A program made the translations under genes and the position numbers. A stretch of DNA of 64,000 nucleotides from DASQFQ01 sp963802905. Its GTDB lineage: Bacteria; Actinomycetota; Thermoleophilia; Solirubrobacterales; Solirubrobacteraceae. Location: NCBI GenBank assembly GCA_963802905.1, contig CAWDKH010000023.1, forward strand, positions 1 to 64,000, written 5' to 3'. Positions 1 through 8,863 of this stretch are shown one piece after another. Position 1 is the stretch's first letter, and each line of letters begins with the position of its first letter. The notes under the pieces are model-generated. The model did no database searches. It was not told where the DNA came from and saw nothing but the letters and a program-made list of their open reading frames with translations.

Positions 1-11
1 CTGGACCGCCA

Positions 12-1175
12 TCAGTCGGCTTCGAGCCGCAGGAACCGCCGCTTGCCCATCTGGAGCACGCGGCCGTTCAGCTCCGCCGCCGGCAGGTCGAGCTCGGTCA
101 CCGGCTCGCCGTCCAGCCGCACGCCGCCCTGGGCGATCGTGCGCCGCGCCTCGGAGCGCGAGACGCCGAAGTGCGAGCCGAGCAGCTCTGGCAGGTGGAC
201 GACGCCGCCGTTGAGCTTCGCGACGGGCATGTCCTCGGGCGCCTCGCGCGCGACGTGCACGCGGTCGAAGTGCGCCTCCGCGGCCACCGCCGCCTCCGCC
301 CCGTGGTACCGAGTCACGAGCGCGCGTGCGAGGGCGCGCTTCTGATCGCGCGGCGACTCGCCCTCGGGCGGCGCCGTACCCAGCAGCAGGTCGTACCAGC
401 TCGCCATCGCCGCATCCGGGATCGACAGCGTCTTGCCGAACATGTCCTCCGGCGCGTCGGTGACGCCGACGTGGTTGCCGATCGACTTCGACATCTTCTC
501 GACGCCGTCGGTCCCGACCAGCAACGGCACGGTCAGCACCACCTGCTGGGGCTTGCCGTAGGCGGCCTGGATCGCGCGCCCCATCAGCAGGTTGAACGTC
601 TGGTCGGTGCCGCCGAGCTCGACGTCGGCGTCGACCGCCACGGAGTCGTAGCCCTGGAGCACCGGGTACAGCAGCTCGAGCACGGAGATCGGCTGATGGG
701 CGGCGAAGCGCTTGGCGAAGTCGTCGCGCTCGAGCAGCTGCGCGACGGTGACGTGGCGCACGAGCGCGAACAGCTCCTCCATGCGCATGTCGAGCCACTC
801 GGAGTTGTGGCGGATCTCGAGCCGCTCGTCGGTGCGCAGCACCTTGCCCGCCTGTTCCACGTACGTGCGCGCGTTGGCGTCGATCTCCTCGCCGCTCAGG
901 ACGGGCCGCGTGGCCGAGCGGCCGCTCGGGTCCCCGACGCGCGCGGTGTAGTCGCCGATGATCAGGACGACCGTGTGGCCGGCGTCCTGGAACTCGCGCA
1001 GCTTCTGGAGCACCACGGTGTGGCCGAGGTGGACGTCGGCGGCGGTCGGGTCGAGCCCGAGCTTGACGCGCAGCGGGCGGCCCTCGGCGAGGCGCCGCTC
1101 GAGTGCCCCGGAGGGCAGGCAATCGACCGCATTTCGGGTCAGGTGGGCGGCCAGGTCGGCGGCGGATTCGGCCAT
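12..1175 (-). CDS. tyrS: Tyrosyl-tRNA synthetase (TyrRS)
   Basis: Cytoplasmic enzyme that charges tRNA-Tyr with tyrosine using ATP. The 387-residue protein has the class I signature HLGH at residues 49-52 and KMSKS at about 227-231, followed by a C-terminal S4-type RNA-binding segment (FGVSRSEARRTIAQGGVRL). I start at the ATG at 1175 (MAESAADLAA), which gives the family length. The open frame runs much further upstream, but that part lies antisense to the neighbouring cell-wall gene and is not coding. The divergent penicillin-binding protein begins 42 bp away, too close for a T-box leader, and none is visible. Very confident. Confidence 0.97.
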   Translation of the reverse strand: MAESAADLAAHLTRNAVDCLPSGALERRLAEGRPLRVKLGLDPTAADVHLGHTVVLQKLREFQDAGHTVVLIIGDYTARVGDPSGRSATRPVLSGEEIDANARTYVEQAGKVLRTDERLEIRHNSEWLDMRMEELFALVRHVTVAQLLERDDFAKRFAAHQPISVLELLYPVLQGYDSVAVDADVELGGTDQTFNLLMGRAIQAAYGKPQQVVLTVPLLVGTDGVEKMSKSIGNHVGVTDAPEDMFGKTLSIPDAAMASWYDLLLGTAPPEGESPRDQKRALARALVTRYHGAEAAVAAEAHFDRVHVAREAPEDMPVAKLNGGVVHLPELLGSHFGVSRSEARRTIAQGGVRLDGEPVTELDLPAAELNGRVLQMGKRRFLRLEAD

Positions 1176-1217
1176 CCGCCCCAATGCTAGAGTGGCCGAC
1201 CGGCCGCAGGCGAGCGC

Positions 1218-3608
1218 GTGAGAGGGGAACTCGCGGCCCTGTCGCCCCTTTCTATGGACTCCGAGCGCACTTCCAACTCGGCCGCCGTCGACGAAGACAG
1301 CGAGCCGCGGGTGATCCCGCTGCGCCCCGAGTACGCCAACGGCGACGAGCCGCCTGGTGTCTCGCTGCGCATCCGCAAGCTGCGCGTGATCGCGCTGCTG
1401 GCGTGCCTCGGCCTGCTCGCGGCCGTCTCGACGGTGTTCGGGATGATGATGGCCGTCGCGTCCGACCTGCCGGAGCTCGAGGAGCCGTCCGCCCGGAACT
1501 CGGTGATCGTCGACCGCCGCGGCGAGCGGCTCGGCCGCCTGACCGGCAACGAGCGGCGGATCCTCGTCACCGAGAACCAGATCGCGCCGGCGATGAAGCA
1601 CGCGATCATCGCGATCGAGGACAAGCGCTTCTACACCAACGACGGTGTCGACCTCCGCGGTATCGGCCGCGCCCTCTACCAGGACGTCCTGGCCCAGCAG
1701 GCGGTGCAGGGCGGCTCGACGATCGCGCAGCAGTTCGTCAAGAACGCGCTCGCCGCCCAGGATCGCCGGACCGTGTTCGTGAAGCTGCGCGAGGCCGCGA
1801 TGGCCTACCACCTCACGCGCAAGTGGTCGAAGCAGAAGATCCTGCGCAACTACCTCAACTCGATCTACTTCGGCAACGGCGCCTACGGCATCGAGTCCGC
1901 CGCGCGCACCTACTTCGGCCGTCAGCACACCGGCTGCGACACCAACCGGGTCCGGCCCTGCGCCGCGCAGCTCGAACCGCAGGAGGCCGCGCTGATCGCC
2001 GGCATCGTGGCCTCGCCGAGCGCGTATGACCCGATCGCCCACCCGCAGGCGGCCAAGGGCCGCCGCGACCTCGTCCTCCAGCGGATGATGGACCAGGGCC
2101 TGATCGCCCGCGAGCAGTACGACCAGGGCATCGCCGAGCCGCTGCCCGCGCGCCGCGACATCCAGCCGCCGCGCGAGGAGACGAAGTACCCCTACTTCAC
2201 GTCATGGATCAAGCAGCAGGTCGTCGACCAGCTCGGCGGCGGCCAGACCGGCGCCCGCCAGGCGTTCGAGGGCGGCCTGACCATCCAGACCACGATCGAC
2301 GGGCGCTTCCAGAAGGCGGCCGACGACGCGATCCGCGCCTGGCTCCCCTACCTCGGCGGCCCGCGCGCCTCGCTGGTGGCGATCGACAACAAGACCGGCG
2401 AGGTCCGCGCCATGGTCGGCGGCGACGACTACAACAGCTCGCCGTTCAACCTCGCCACCCAGGGCCAGCGCCAGCCCGGCTCCGCCTTCAAGCCGTTCGT
2501 GCTCGCCGAGGCGCTCAAGAAGGGGATCTCCCCCACCTCGCTGTGGTCGTCGCGCAAGAAGGTCTTCGACGTCCCGGGCTCGAGCGAGAAGTTCACAGTC
2601 GAGAACTACAGCGACGCCTACGCCGGCGTCACCACGCTCGCGAACGCGACGACGACCTCCGACAACTCGGTGTTCGCCGAGGTCGGCATCAAGACCGGCA
2701 CCAAGAAGATCGCCAAGCTCGCGCGGCGGATGGGCATCCGCACGCCGGTCTCGCACAATTGGGCGATGACGCTCGGCGGCCTCAAGGAGGGCGTGACGCC
2801 ACTTGACATGGCCCACGCCTACGAGACGTTCGCGCGCAAGGGCAACCTCACCTACGGCTCGCTCAGCCCGGGCTCGCTCGGCAAGAACCGGCCGGTGCCG
2901 GGGCCCGTGGGCATCCGCTCGATCTCGAGCAAGGACGACGGCAAGCTCAAGCCGATCACGCTCCCCAACGGCGACAAGGCGAAGAACAAGGTCGAGACCC
3001 GGCGCGTGCTCGACGAGGGCATCGCCACCACGGTCGGCACGATCCTCCAGGGCGTCGTCAAGAACGGGACGGCCAAGCGCGCCCTGCTCGACCCGCGGAT
3101 CCCGGTGGCGGGCAAGACGGGCACGACCGAGAACTACGGCGACGCCTGGTTCGTCGGTTACACGCCTGAGTACACCGTCGCCGTGTGGGTCGGCTACCCG
3201 AAGAAGTTCCAGCCGATGAAGACCGAGTTCCAGGGCGAGCCGGTGGCCGGCGGCACGTTCCCGGCCGGGATCTGGAAGACCTTCATGGAGTCCGTGCTGC
3301 GGATCGATCCGCCGTCGGAGCTCAAGGACAAGGACGAGGCGGAGGGCGCCGTCCCCGGCGCGACCGCCGTTCCGGGCGCCACCGCGGCGCCGGCGCCGGC
3401 CGCGCCCGCTCCGTCGCAGCCCGAGGAGCAGGCGCCCGAGACGAACGGCGGCGGCGGGACGACCCCGGCGCAGCCCGAGGAGCCCGCGCCCGAGGAGCCG
3501 TCCGACATCCCGCCCGCCGAGCAGCCGCCGACCACGCCCGAGGGCGGGACCGGCGAGACGACACCGCCGTCAGGCGGGACGGCTCCGCCCGCGAACGGCA
3601 CCGGCTAG
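1218..3608 (+). CDS. Class A penicillin-binding protein (bifunctional transglycosylase/transpeptidase)
   Basis: Polymerises and cross-links peptidoglycan at the outer face of the membrane. A cytoplasmic N-terminus is followed by one membrane segment (about residues 56-80). The GT51 transglycosylase domain has the catalytic Glu in EDKRF (about 134) and GGSTIAQQ (165-172). The transpeptidase domain has the SxxK motif SAFK (Ser at about 422), a TSDN motif, and KTG at about 633-635. A roughly 100-residue Ala/Pro/Glu-rich tail follows, common in actinobacterial PBPs. The GTG at 1218 is the longest start; the ATG at 1254 is an alternative because a purine-rich stretch lies between them. The 3' end overlaps the convergent glycosylase by 39 bp. 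Close to PonA/PBP1A, but I do not assign a symbol. Confidence 0.93.
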   Translation: MRGELAALSPLSMDSERTSNSAAVDEDSEPRVIPLRPEYANGDEPPGVSLRIRKLRVIALLACLGLLAAVSTVFGMMMAVASDLPELEEPSARNSVIVDRRGERLGRLTGNERRILVTENQIAPAMKHAIIAIEDKRFYTNDGVDLRGIGRALYQDVLAQQAVQGGSTIAQQFVKNALAAQDRRTVFVKLREAAMAYHLTRKWSKQKILRNYLNSIYFGNGAYGIESAARTYFGRQHTGCDTNRVRPCAAQLEPQEAALIAGIVASPSAYDPIAHPQAAKGRRDLVLQRMMDQGLIAREQYDQGIAEPLPARRDIQPPREETKYPYFTSWIKQQVVDQLGGGQTGARQAFEGGLTIQTTIDGRFQKAADDAIRAWLPYLGGPRASLVAIDNKTGEVRAMVGGDDYNSSPFNLATQGQRQPGSAFKPFVLAEALKKGISPTSLWSSRKKVFDVPGSSEKFTVENYSDAYAGVTTLANATTTSDNSVFAEVGIKTGTKKIAKLARRMGIRTPVSHNWAMTLGGLKEGVTPLDMAHAYETFARKGNLTYGSLSPGSLGKNRPVPGPVGIRSISSKDDGKLKPITLPNGDKAKNKVETRRVLDEGIATTVGTILQGVVKNGTAKRALLDPRIPVAGKTGTTENYGDAWFVGYTPEYTVAVWVGYPKKFQPMKTEFQGEPVAGGTFPAGIWKTFMESVLRIDPPSELKDKDEAEGAVPGATAVPGATAAPAPAAPAPSQPEEQAPETNGGGGTTPAQPEEPAPEEPSDIPPAEQPPTTPEGGTGETTPPSGGTAPPANGTG

Positions 3609-4175
3609 CCCCTTCGGCCACGGCTTCGAGACCGAGCGCGAGCCCGCGGCGCTGAACCGCCACGGCAGCTCCGCCGCCTTGGTGATCCCGACGCGCGGCC
3701 CGACCAGCAGCTCGGGCGACTGCCAGCCCGGCCGCGGCGGCTCGATCGAGATCGGCCCGCCGAGCAGGTCGGACCCGTTGAGCTCCAGCTCGATGTCGAG
3801 CGCCTGGGTCAGCTTGCCGGGGCCGGAGCACAGGTCCTCGGGGCGCTCCAGCCCACGGCGGGCGCGCATCACGTCGAGCCCCTCGAGCGGCTCGAGCGCG
3901 CGGATCAGCACCGCGGCGCCGACGCCTTCGTGCTCGCAGACCGCGTTGAAGAGCGCGTGGATGCCGTAGGAGCGGTAGACGTAGGCGCGCGCCGGCGGCC
4001 CGAACAGGATGCGCGTGCGCGGCGTCAGCCCGACGAAGGCGTGGCAGGCCGGCTCCAGCTCGTGGTAGGCCTCGGTCTCGACGATCACGCCCGCCGTTTC
4101 GCCGTGGCGCAGGACGCACCCGACGAGGTCGCGCGCCACCCAGACGACGCCGCGGTCGTAGAAGTCCCGGTTCAC
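3570..4175 (-). CDS. DNA-3-methyladenine glycosylase, AAG/Mpg family
   Basis: Excises alkylated purines to start base-excision repair. The 201-residue protein matches the AAG fold throughout: an early DFYDRG...VARDLVG segment, VETEAYH with the catalytic Glu, LTPRTRILFGPP, AYVYRSYGIHALFNAVC (the intercalating-Tyr strand), GPGKLTQAL, and a final VSKP-type end. The GTG start at 4175 overlaps the argH stop by four bases (GTGA), so it is translationally coupled to argH even though the functions are unrelated. The last 39 bp overlap the end of the convergent penicillin-binding protein. Length is normal for bacterial AAG. Confidence 0.93.
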   Translation of the reverse strand: MNRDFYDRGVVWVARDLVGCVLRHGETAGVIVETEAYHELEPACHAFVGLTPRTRILFGPPARAYVYRSYGIHALFNAVCEHEGVGAAVLIRALEPLEGLDVMRARRGLERPEDLCSGPGKLTQALDIELELNGSDLLGGPISIEPPRPGWQSPELLVGPRVGITKAAELPWRFSAAGSRSVSKPWPKGLAGAVRGRSRPA

Positions 4176-5533
4176 CCGCCGAGCTCGGCCCGTGCGCGGG
4201 CGAGCTGCTCGCGGACGCGCGGCAGCGCCGTCCCTCCCTCGGAGACCTTGGACTCGAGCCACGCCCGCTGCGAGAGCAGCGCGTAGAACTCGTCGTCGAG
4301 CTCGGGCGAGTGGCGGGCGAGCTCCTCGCGGGAGAGCTCGCTCAGCGACTTGCCGGCGGCGAGCGTCTCGCGCACGAGCCCGGCGACGATCCCGTGCGAC
4401 TGGCGGAACGGCACGCCGCGACGCACGAGCAGGTCGGCGACGTCGGTGGCGGCGATCAGCTCGTCGGCGGCGGCCGCGGCGAGCCGCTCGCGGTCGAAGC
4501 TGATCCCGCTCAGCATCCCGGTCGCCGCCGCCAGCGCCAGCTCGAGCGTGTCGACGGCGTCGAACAGGTGCTCCTTGTCCTCCTGCAGGTCCTTGTTGTA
4601 GGTCAGCGGCAGACCGTGCATGACGCCGTGGAGGCCGGTCAGGTGGGCGACGACGCGCGGCGCCTTCGCGCGCAGCAGCTCGGCGGCGTCGGGGTTCTTC
4701 TTCTGCGGCATGATCGACGAGCCCGACGCCCACGCGTCGGCGACCTCGCAGAAGCCGAACTCGTCGCTCGACCACAGCACGAGCTCGGCGCCGAGCCGCG
4801 AGAGGTGCGTCGCGCAGATGGCCGCCGCGCTCAGGTAGTCGAGCACGAAGTCGCGGTTGGAGACGGCGTCGATCGAGTTCGGCGCCACGCGCTCGAAGCC
4901 GAGCTGGTCGGCGAGCAGCCCGCGGTCGGTGTCGAAGTTCACGCCCGCCAGCGCGCCGGCGCCGAGCGGCAGCTCCTCGGTCGCCTCGCGCACGAACGCG
5001 AACCGCTTGGCGTCGCGGCCGAGCATCCAGAAGTAGGCGAGCAGGTGGTGTGAGAGATACACCGGCTGTGCGCGCTGGAGGTGCGTGTAGCCCGGCATCG
5101 CCCAGTCGAGATGGCGCTCGGCGAGTTCGACCAGCGTCGTGCGCAGCGCGGCGATCCCGGCGAGCGCGGCGTCCGCGTGGGCGCGCGTGAACAGGACGAG
5201 GTCGGTGGCGACCTGGTCGTTGCGCGAACGGGCGGTGTGGAGCTTGCCGCCGACCGGGCCGACGAGGTCGGTCAGGCGCCGCTCGACCGCCATGTGGATG
5301 TCGACGTCGTCGGGCGCGAACGGGAACGTCCCGGCCTCGAGCTCGGCCGCGACCTGGTCGAGCCCGCTCAGGAGGGTGTCGCGCTCGTCCTCGGCGATGA
5401 TCCCGGCCGCCGCGAGCATCGTCGCGTGCGCGCGCGACTGCGCGACGTCATGCGGCCCCAGCCGGCGGTCGTAGCCGATCGAGGAGTCGAGCTGGCGGAA
5501 GATCGGGTCGTTCGGCTCAGAGAAGCGCGACAT
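4172..5533 (-). CDS. argH: Argininosuccinate lyase
   Basis: Last step of arginine biosynthesis: splits argininosuccinate into arginine and fumarate. The 453-residue sequence carries the fumarase/lyase-superfamily signature GSSIMPQKKNPD near residue 270, with its catalytic serine loop, and the TARSRNDQVATD substrate-binding stretch near residue 100. Length is typical for the family. It reads on the minus strand and leads directly into the glycosylase gene through a 4-base overlap. No other arginine gene is in the window, so argH is detached from argG and argF here. The ligase gene upstream ends 10 bp before this start. Confidence 0.97.
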   Translation of the reverse strand: MSRFSEPNDPIFRQLDSSIGYDRRLGPHDVAQSRAHATMLAAAGIIAEDERDTLLSGLDQVAAELEAGTFPFAPDDVDIHMAVERRLTDLVGPVGGKLHTARSRNDQVATDLVLFTRAHADAALAGIAALRTTLVELAERHLDWAMPGYTHLQRAQPVYLSHHLLAYFWMLGRDAKRFAFVREATEELPLGAGALAGVNFDTDRGLLADQLGFERVAPNSIDAVSNRDFVLDYLSAAAICATHLSRLGAELVLWSSDEFGFCEVADAWASGSSIMPQKKNPDAAELLRAKAPRVVAHLTGLHGVMHGLPLTYNKDLQEDKEHLFDAVDTLELALAAATGMLSGISFDRERLAAAAADELIAATDVADLLVRRGVPFRQSHGIVAGLVRETLAAGKSLSELSREELARHSPELDDEFYALLSQRAWLESKVSEGGTALPRVREQLARARAELGG

Positions 5534-5543
5534 GGGTCGAGCA

Positions 5544-7050
5544 TCATGGCGACACTGGCACCGCCATGCGCTCGCGCTCCAGCAGCACGCGCCGCAGGAG
5601 CTTGCCGGTCATCGTCCGCGGGAGCTCGTCGATCGTCTCGATGGCGACCAGCTTCTTGTACGGCGCGACGCGCTCCTCGACGTACTCGTAGAGCTCGCGG
5701 GTGTCGCACGGGCCGCTGACCACGACCCACGCCTTGGGGCGCTCGCCGCTGCGCTCGTCGGGCACGCCGACCACGCAGGCGTCGGCGACCGCCGGGTGGC
5801 TCGTGAGCACGGCCTCGAGCTCGGCCGGCGCGACCTGGAAGCCGCTGACCTTGATCAGCTCCTTGAGCCGGCCGGTGACCGTGACGTAGCCGTCGTCGTC
5901 GACGTCGGCGAGGTCGCCGGTGTGGAGCCAGCCGTCGGCGTCGATGGTCGCCGCGGTGGCGGCCGGATCGCCGAGGTAGCCGTCGAAGATCGCCGGGCTG
6001 CGGACCCACAGCTCGGCGCCGACGACTTGCGCCTCGACTCCGGGGATCAGCTGACCGCAGGTGCCGGCGCGGAGGCGGCCCGGGTCGGAGAAGTCGGGGC
6101 AGGACACGAGCGGGCCGGCCTCGGTGATGCCGAGCCCCGAGGCGACGATGCAGCCCAGCCGTGCCGCGGCGGCTCGCTCGAGCTCGGGGTCGAGCGGCGC
6201 GCCGCCGCTGCCGAGCAGCTGCAGGGTGGAGAGGTCGAACTGGTCAACCACCGGATGGCGCGCGAAGGCGGCGACCAGCGGCGGCGCCACCAGCGCCTGG
6301 TCGACGCGCTGGTCCTGCATCGCCTGGAGCATCTGCTCGAGATCGAAGCGCATGAGCGTGACGAGGGCGCCGCCGGCGTCGAGCCCGCGGTGGAGCACGC
6401 ACTGCAGGCCCATGCTGTGGAAGAACGGCGCGAGCGCCGAGCTGCCGGCCGCCCTCCGGCGCCGGGAACGGGCCCCGCATCTGCACGAGGTTCGCCACCA
6501 GCGCGCGGTGCGTGAGCTGGACGAGCTTGGGCAGGCCGGTCGTGCCGCTGGAGGGCAGCAGCACCGCGACGTCATGCGGTGCGGGGCGCTCCGCGGGCGG
6601 CTCGCCGGGGCCACCGGCCAGCAGGTCGCCCAGCTCGAGCACCTCGATGTCGTCCGTGGCTGCGCGGGCGGTCTCGGCGAGCGGGCCGACGCTGACGACG
6701 AACCGCGGCTGCGCACGTCGCAGCTGGTCGGCGAGCTCGTGGGCCGTGTAGAGCGGACTGGCGCAGGTGACGATGCCGCCGGCGCGCAGCGCGCCGTGCA
6801 GCGCGAGCGGGAACTCCGGGAGGTTGGGGAGGTGGAGCGCGAGCACGTCGCCGCGCCCGAAGCCGCGGCCGGCGAGGCCGGCGGCGACCCGCTCCACCCC
6901 GGCCGCGAGGGCGCCGTAGGTGAGCGTGCGACCGCTCGCGCCGTCGATCAGCGCGGGCTGATCGGCCAGCCGCTCGGCGTGGCGGAGGACGAACGAGGTG
7001 ACGTCCGTGTCAGGGATCTCCGGCGCCGGCCAAGGACTCTGGACGACCAT
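5544..7050 (-). pseudogene. 4-coumarate-CoA ligase-like acyl-CoA synthetase, frameshifted
   Basis: ANL-superfamily enzyme that would activate a carboxylic acid to its CoA thioester through an acyl-AMP. The first reading frame (7050 down to about 6440) has the P-loop LLPSSGTTGLPK. The second (about 6437 to 5544) continues with FFHSMGLQ, GLGITEAGP, DGWLHTGDLA, GRLKELIKVSGFQVAP and the C-terminal catalytic Lys motif TMTGKLLRR. Removing one base at about 6437 joins the frames without loss of conserved sequence, so a sequencing insertion is as likely as true inactivation. I prefer the ATG at 7050 because AGGAGG lies 7 nt upstream. It is divergent from a PadR regulator, which suggests a phenolic or aromatic acid substrate (inference). 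Confidence 0.85.
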
Positions 7051-7065
7051 CACGCGACCTCCTGA

Positions 7066-7112
7066 ATAGTGCGAAGCGAACGATGCCGACCATACGCTAC
7101 TATTCGCACTAT
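7066..7112. promoter_or_regulatory. Palindromic operator candidate for the PadR regulator
   Basis: A perfect 10-bp inverted repeat, atagtgcgaa (7066-7075) and ttcgcactat (7103-7112), lies between the divergent ligase and PadR genes. The right arm overlaps the PadR start codon and the left arm sits just upstream of the ligase Shine-Dalgarno. This is the expected position for an autoregulatory site controlling both genes. Binding is inferred, not seen. Confidence 0.6.
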
Positions 7113-7674
7113 GTCAACCGAACTGCGAGCGGGTCCGGTCTCGTATCTCGTGCTCGGCATGGTCGCGCTCCGCGGGCGCTCGACGTCGTACGACCTCAAG
7201 CGCTTCGTGCAGCTGACCGTCGGGAACTTCTGGCCCTTCCCCCACACCCAGCTCTACGCGGAGCCGGCGCGGCTCGCGGAGCTGGGGCTGCTCGAGGAGA
7301 CGCGCGAGGAGACCGGCCGGCGGCGGCGGTACTACACGATCACCGAGCAGGGCCGCGAGGTGCTCGGCGAGTGGCTCGGCGAGCCGACCACGAGCCCGAT
7401 GGAGTACCGCGATCTCGGCCTGCTGAAGCTGTTCTTCGGCGAGCTCGCCGAGCCGGAGCAGATGGAGGCGCTCGCCGCCGAGCAGGCGGAGGCGCAACGC
7501 CGGCAGCTGGCAGAGTACGAGGCGCTGGAAGCGCGCTTCGCGGACCAGCCGGAACTCGCGCAGCGGGTGCTGACGGTCAAGCTCGGCATCCGGCTCGCGC
7601 GCACCTCGGCCGAGTTCTGGGAGGAGCTCGCTACGGAACGCCCTGGCACGGTGCGCCGGGGCAACGGTCGCTGA
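7111..7674 (+). CDS. PadR-family transcriptional regulator
   Basis: Winged-helix repressor of the family first known from phenolic-acid response. The N-terminal domain (about residues 8-85) has the PadR pattern: VLGMVALRGRSTSYDL, then LYAEPARLAELGLLEE and a YYTITEQGREVLGEWL wing. A C-terminal helical segment (about 95-180) is of the kind used for dimerisation. The ATG at 7111 gives 187 residues, normal for the family. It faces the acyl-CoA ligase gene across a perfect palindrome, so it probably represses both genes. Ligand unknown. The next gene downstream is convergent, 61 bp away. Confidence 0.9.
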   Translation: MSTELRAGPVSYLVLGMVALRGRSTSYDLKRFVQLTVGNFWPFPHTQLYAEPARLAELGLLEETREETGRRRRYYTITEQGREVLGEWLGEPTTSPMEYRDLGLLKLFFGELAEPEQMEALAAEQAEAQRRQLAEYEALEARFADQPELAQRVLTVKLGIRLARTSAEFWEELATERPGTVRRGNGR

Positions 7675-7735
7675 TCGTGCCGCCGGCCTGCAGGTGGTCG
7701 CCCGTCGTGCGGCCAAGACCCGCTTTCCGGTCCGT

Positions 7736-8863
7736 TCAGCCCAGGACGCGGCCGAGCGCCTCGGCGACGCGCGCGACCTGCCCCTCGGACAGCTCCGGGA
7801 AGAACGGCAGCGCGATCGAGCGGGCGGCGACGTCCTCGCAGACGGGGAACTCCCCCGGCCGGTGGCCGAAGCGCTCGCGGTAGAACGACATCAGGTGGAT
7901 GGCGGGCAGGTAGGGCTTGCTCTGCACGCCGAGCTCGCGCAGCGAGCGGATCGTGTCGTCGCGGTCGAGCCCGCGCGGGAGCTGGACAACGAACACGAAC
8001 CAGCCGCGGCGGTCGCCGCCGGAGTCTTCGCAGGGCAGCTCGAGCCCGCGCTCGGCGACGAGGGGCGCAAGCGCCGTCCGATAGAGGTCGGCGACGCGGG
8101 CCCGGTCGGCGAGCATCCCGTCGAGGCGCTCGAGCTGCGCGAGCCCGATCGCGGACGCGATATCGGAGAGGCGGTAGTTGAAGCCGAGCCGGTCGTGGTC
8201 GAGCCAGCCCATGTCGGGCGCGCGGCCCTGGTTGCGCTCGGAGTCGATCGTCACCTTGTGCGCGTCGGAGCCGAGCGTGAGCATGCCGCCCTCGCCGGTC
8301 GTGAGCTGCTTGTTGGCGTAGAAGCCGAACGCCGCGGGATGCCCACGGCCGCCGACCGCGACGCCGTCGGCGTGGACCGCGCCGAGCGCCTCGCAGGCGT
8401 CCTCGACGATCGGGAGGCCGTGCTGCTCGAACGCCGGGGTGTCGGCGGGGTAGCCGAAGATGTGGACCGGCAGCAGCGCGGTGGTGCGGTCGGTGATCGC
8501 AGCGGCGGCCGCCTGCGGATCGAGGTTGAGCGTGCGCGGGTCGATGTCGGCGAACACCGGGCGCGCGCGCTCGTAGAGGATCACGTTGGCCGACGCCACG
8601 AACGAGAACGGCGACGTGACCACCTCGTCACCGTCGGAGACGCCGACCGCGCGCAGCGCGAGGTGCAGGCCGGAGGTGCCGCTCGAAACGGCGCTCGCGT
8701 AGGGCACGCCGATGCGGGCGGCGAACGCCTCCTCGAAGGCGGGCACGCGCGGGCCGAGCGAGAGCTGGCCCGAGCGGAGGACGTCCATCACCGCGGCCTC
8801 CTCGGCGGCGCCGAGGACGGGACGGGCGAGCGGGATCTCCTCGGTGAGTGGGTCGGCGCTCAA
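7736..8863 (-). CDS. DegT/DnrJ/EryC1/StrS-family aminotransferase
   Basis: PLP-dependent aminotransferase of the fold used mainly on keto-sugars of cell-surface glycans or antibiotics. Visible features are SSGTSGLHLAL (phosphate-binding), VEDACEALGA (Asp that contacts PLP), and FGFYANKQLTTGEGG with the PLP lysine. The final third contains the FNYRLSDIASAIGLAQL segment. I start at TTG 8863 because it overlaps the cimA stop by four bases (TTGA) and places the IPLARPVLG motif near the N-terminus, giving 375 residues. It is the last gene of the leuB-ilvE-cimA operon, an unusual setting for a sugar aminotransferase. The substrate is not predictable from sequence. Confidence 0.9.
   Translation of the reverse strand: MSADPLTEEIPLARPVLGAAEEAAVMDVLRSGQLSLGPRVPAFEEAFAARIGVPYASAVSSGTSGLHLALRAVGVSDGDEVVTSPFSFVASANVILYERARPVFADIDPRTLNLDPQAAAAAITDRTTALLPVHIFGYPADTPAFEQHGLPIVEDACEALGAVHADGVAVGGRGHPAAFGFYANKQLTTGEGGMLTLGSDAHKVTIDSERNQGRAPDMGWLDHDRLGFNYRLSDIASAIGLAQLERLDGMLADRARVADLYRTALAPLVAERGLELPCEDSGGDRRGWFVFVVQLPRGLDRDDTIRSLRELGVQSKPYLPAIHLMSFYRERFGHRPGEFPVCEDVAARSIALPFFPELSEGQVARVAEALGRVLG

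Noticed and set aside
1176..2042. Upstream extension of the tyrS open frame to 676 codons
   Set aside because: The extra part lies antisense to the penicillin-binding protein, has no TyrRS similarity and would make the enzyme far too long.
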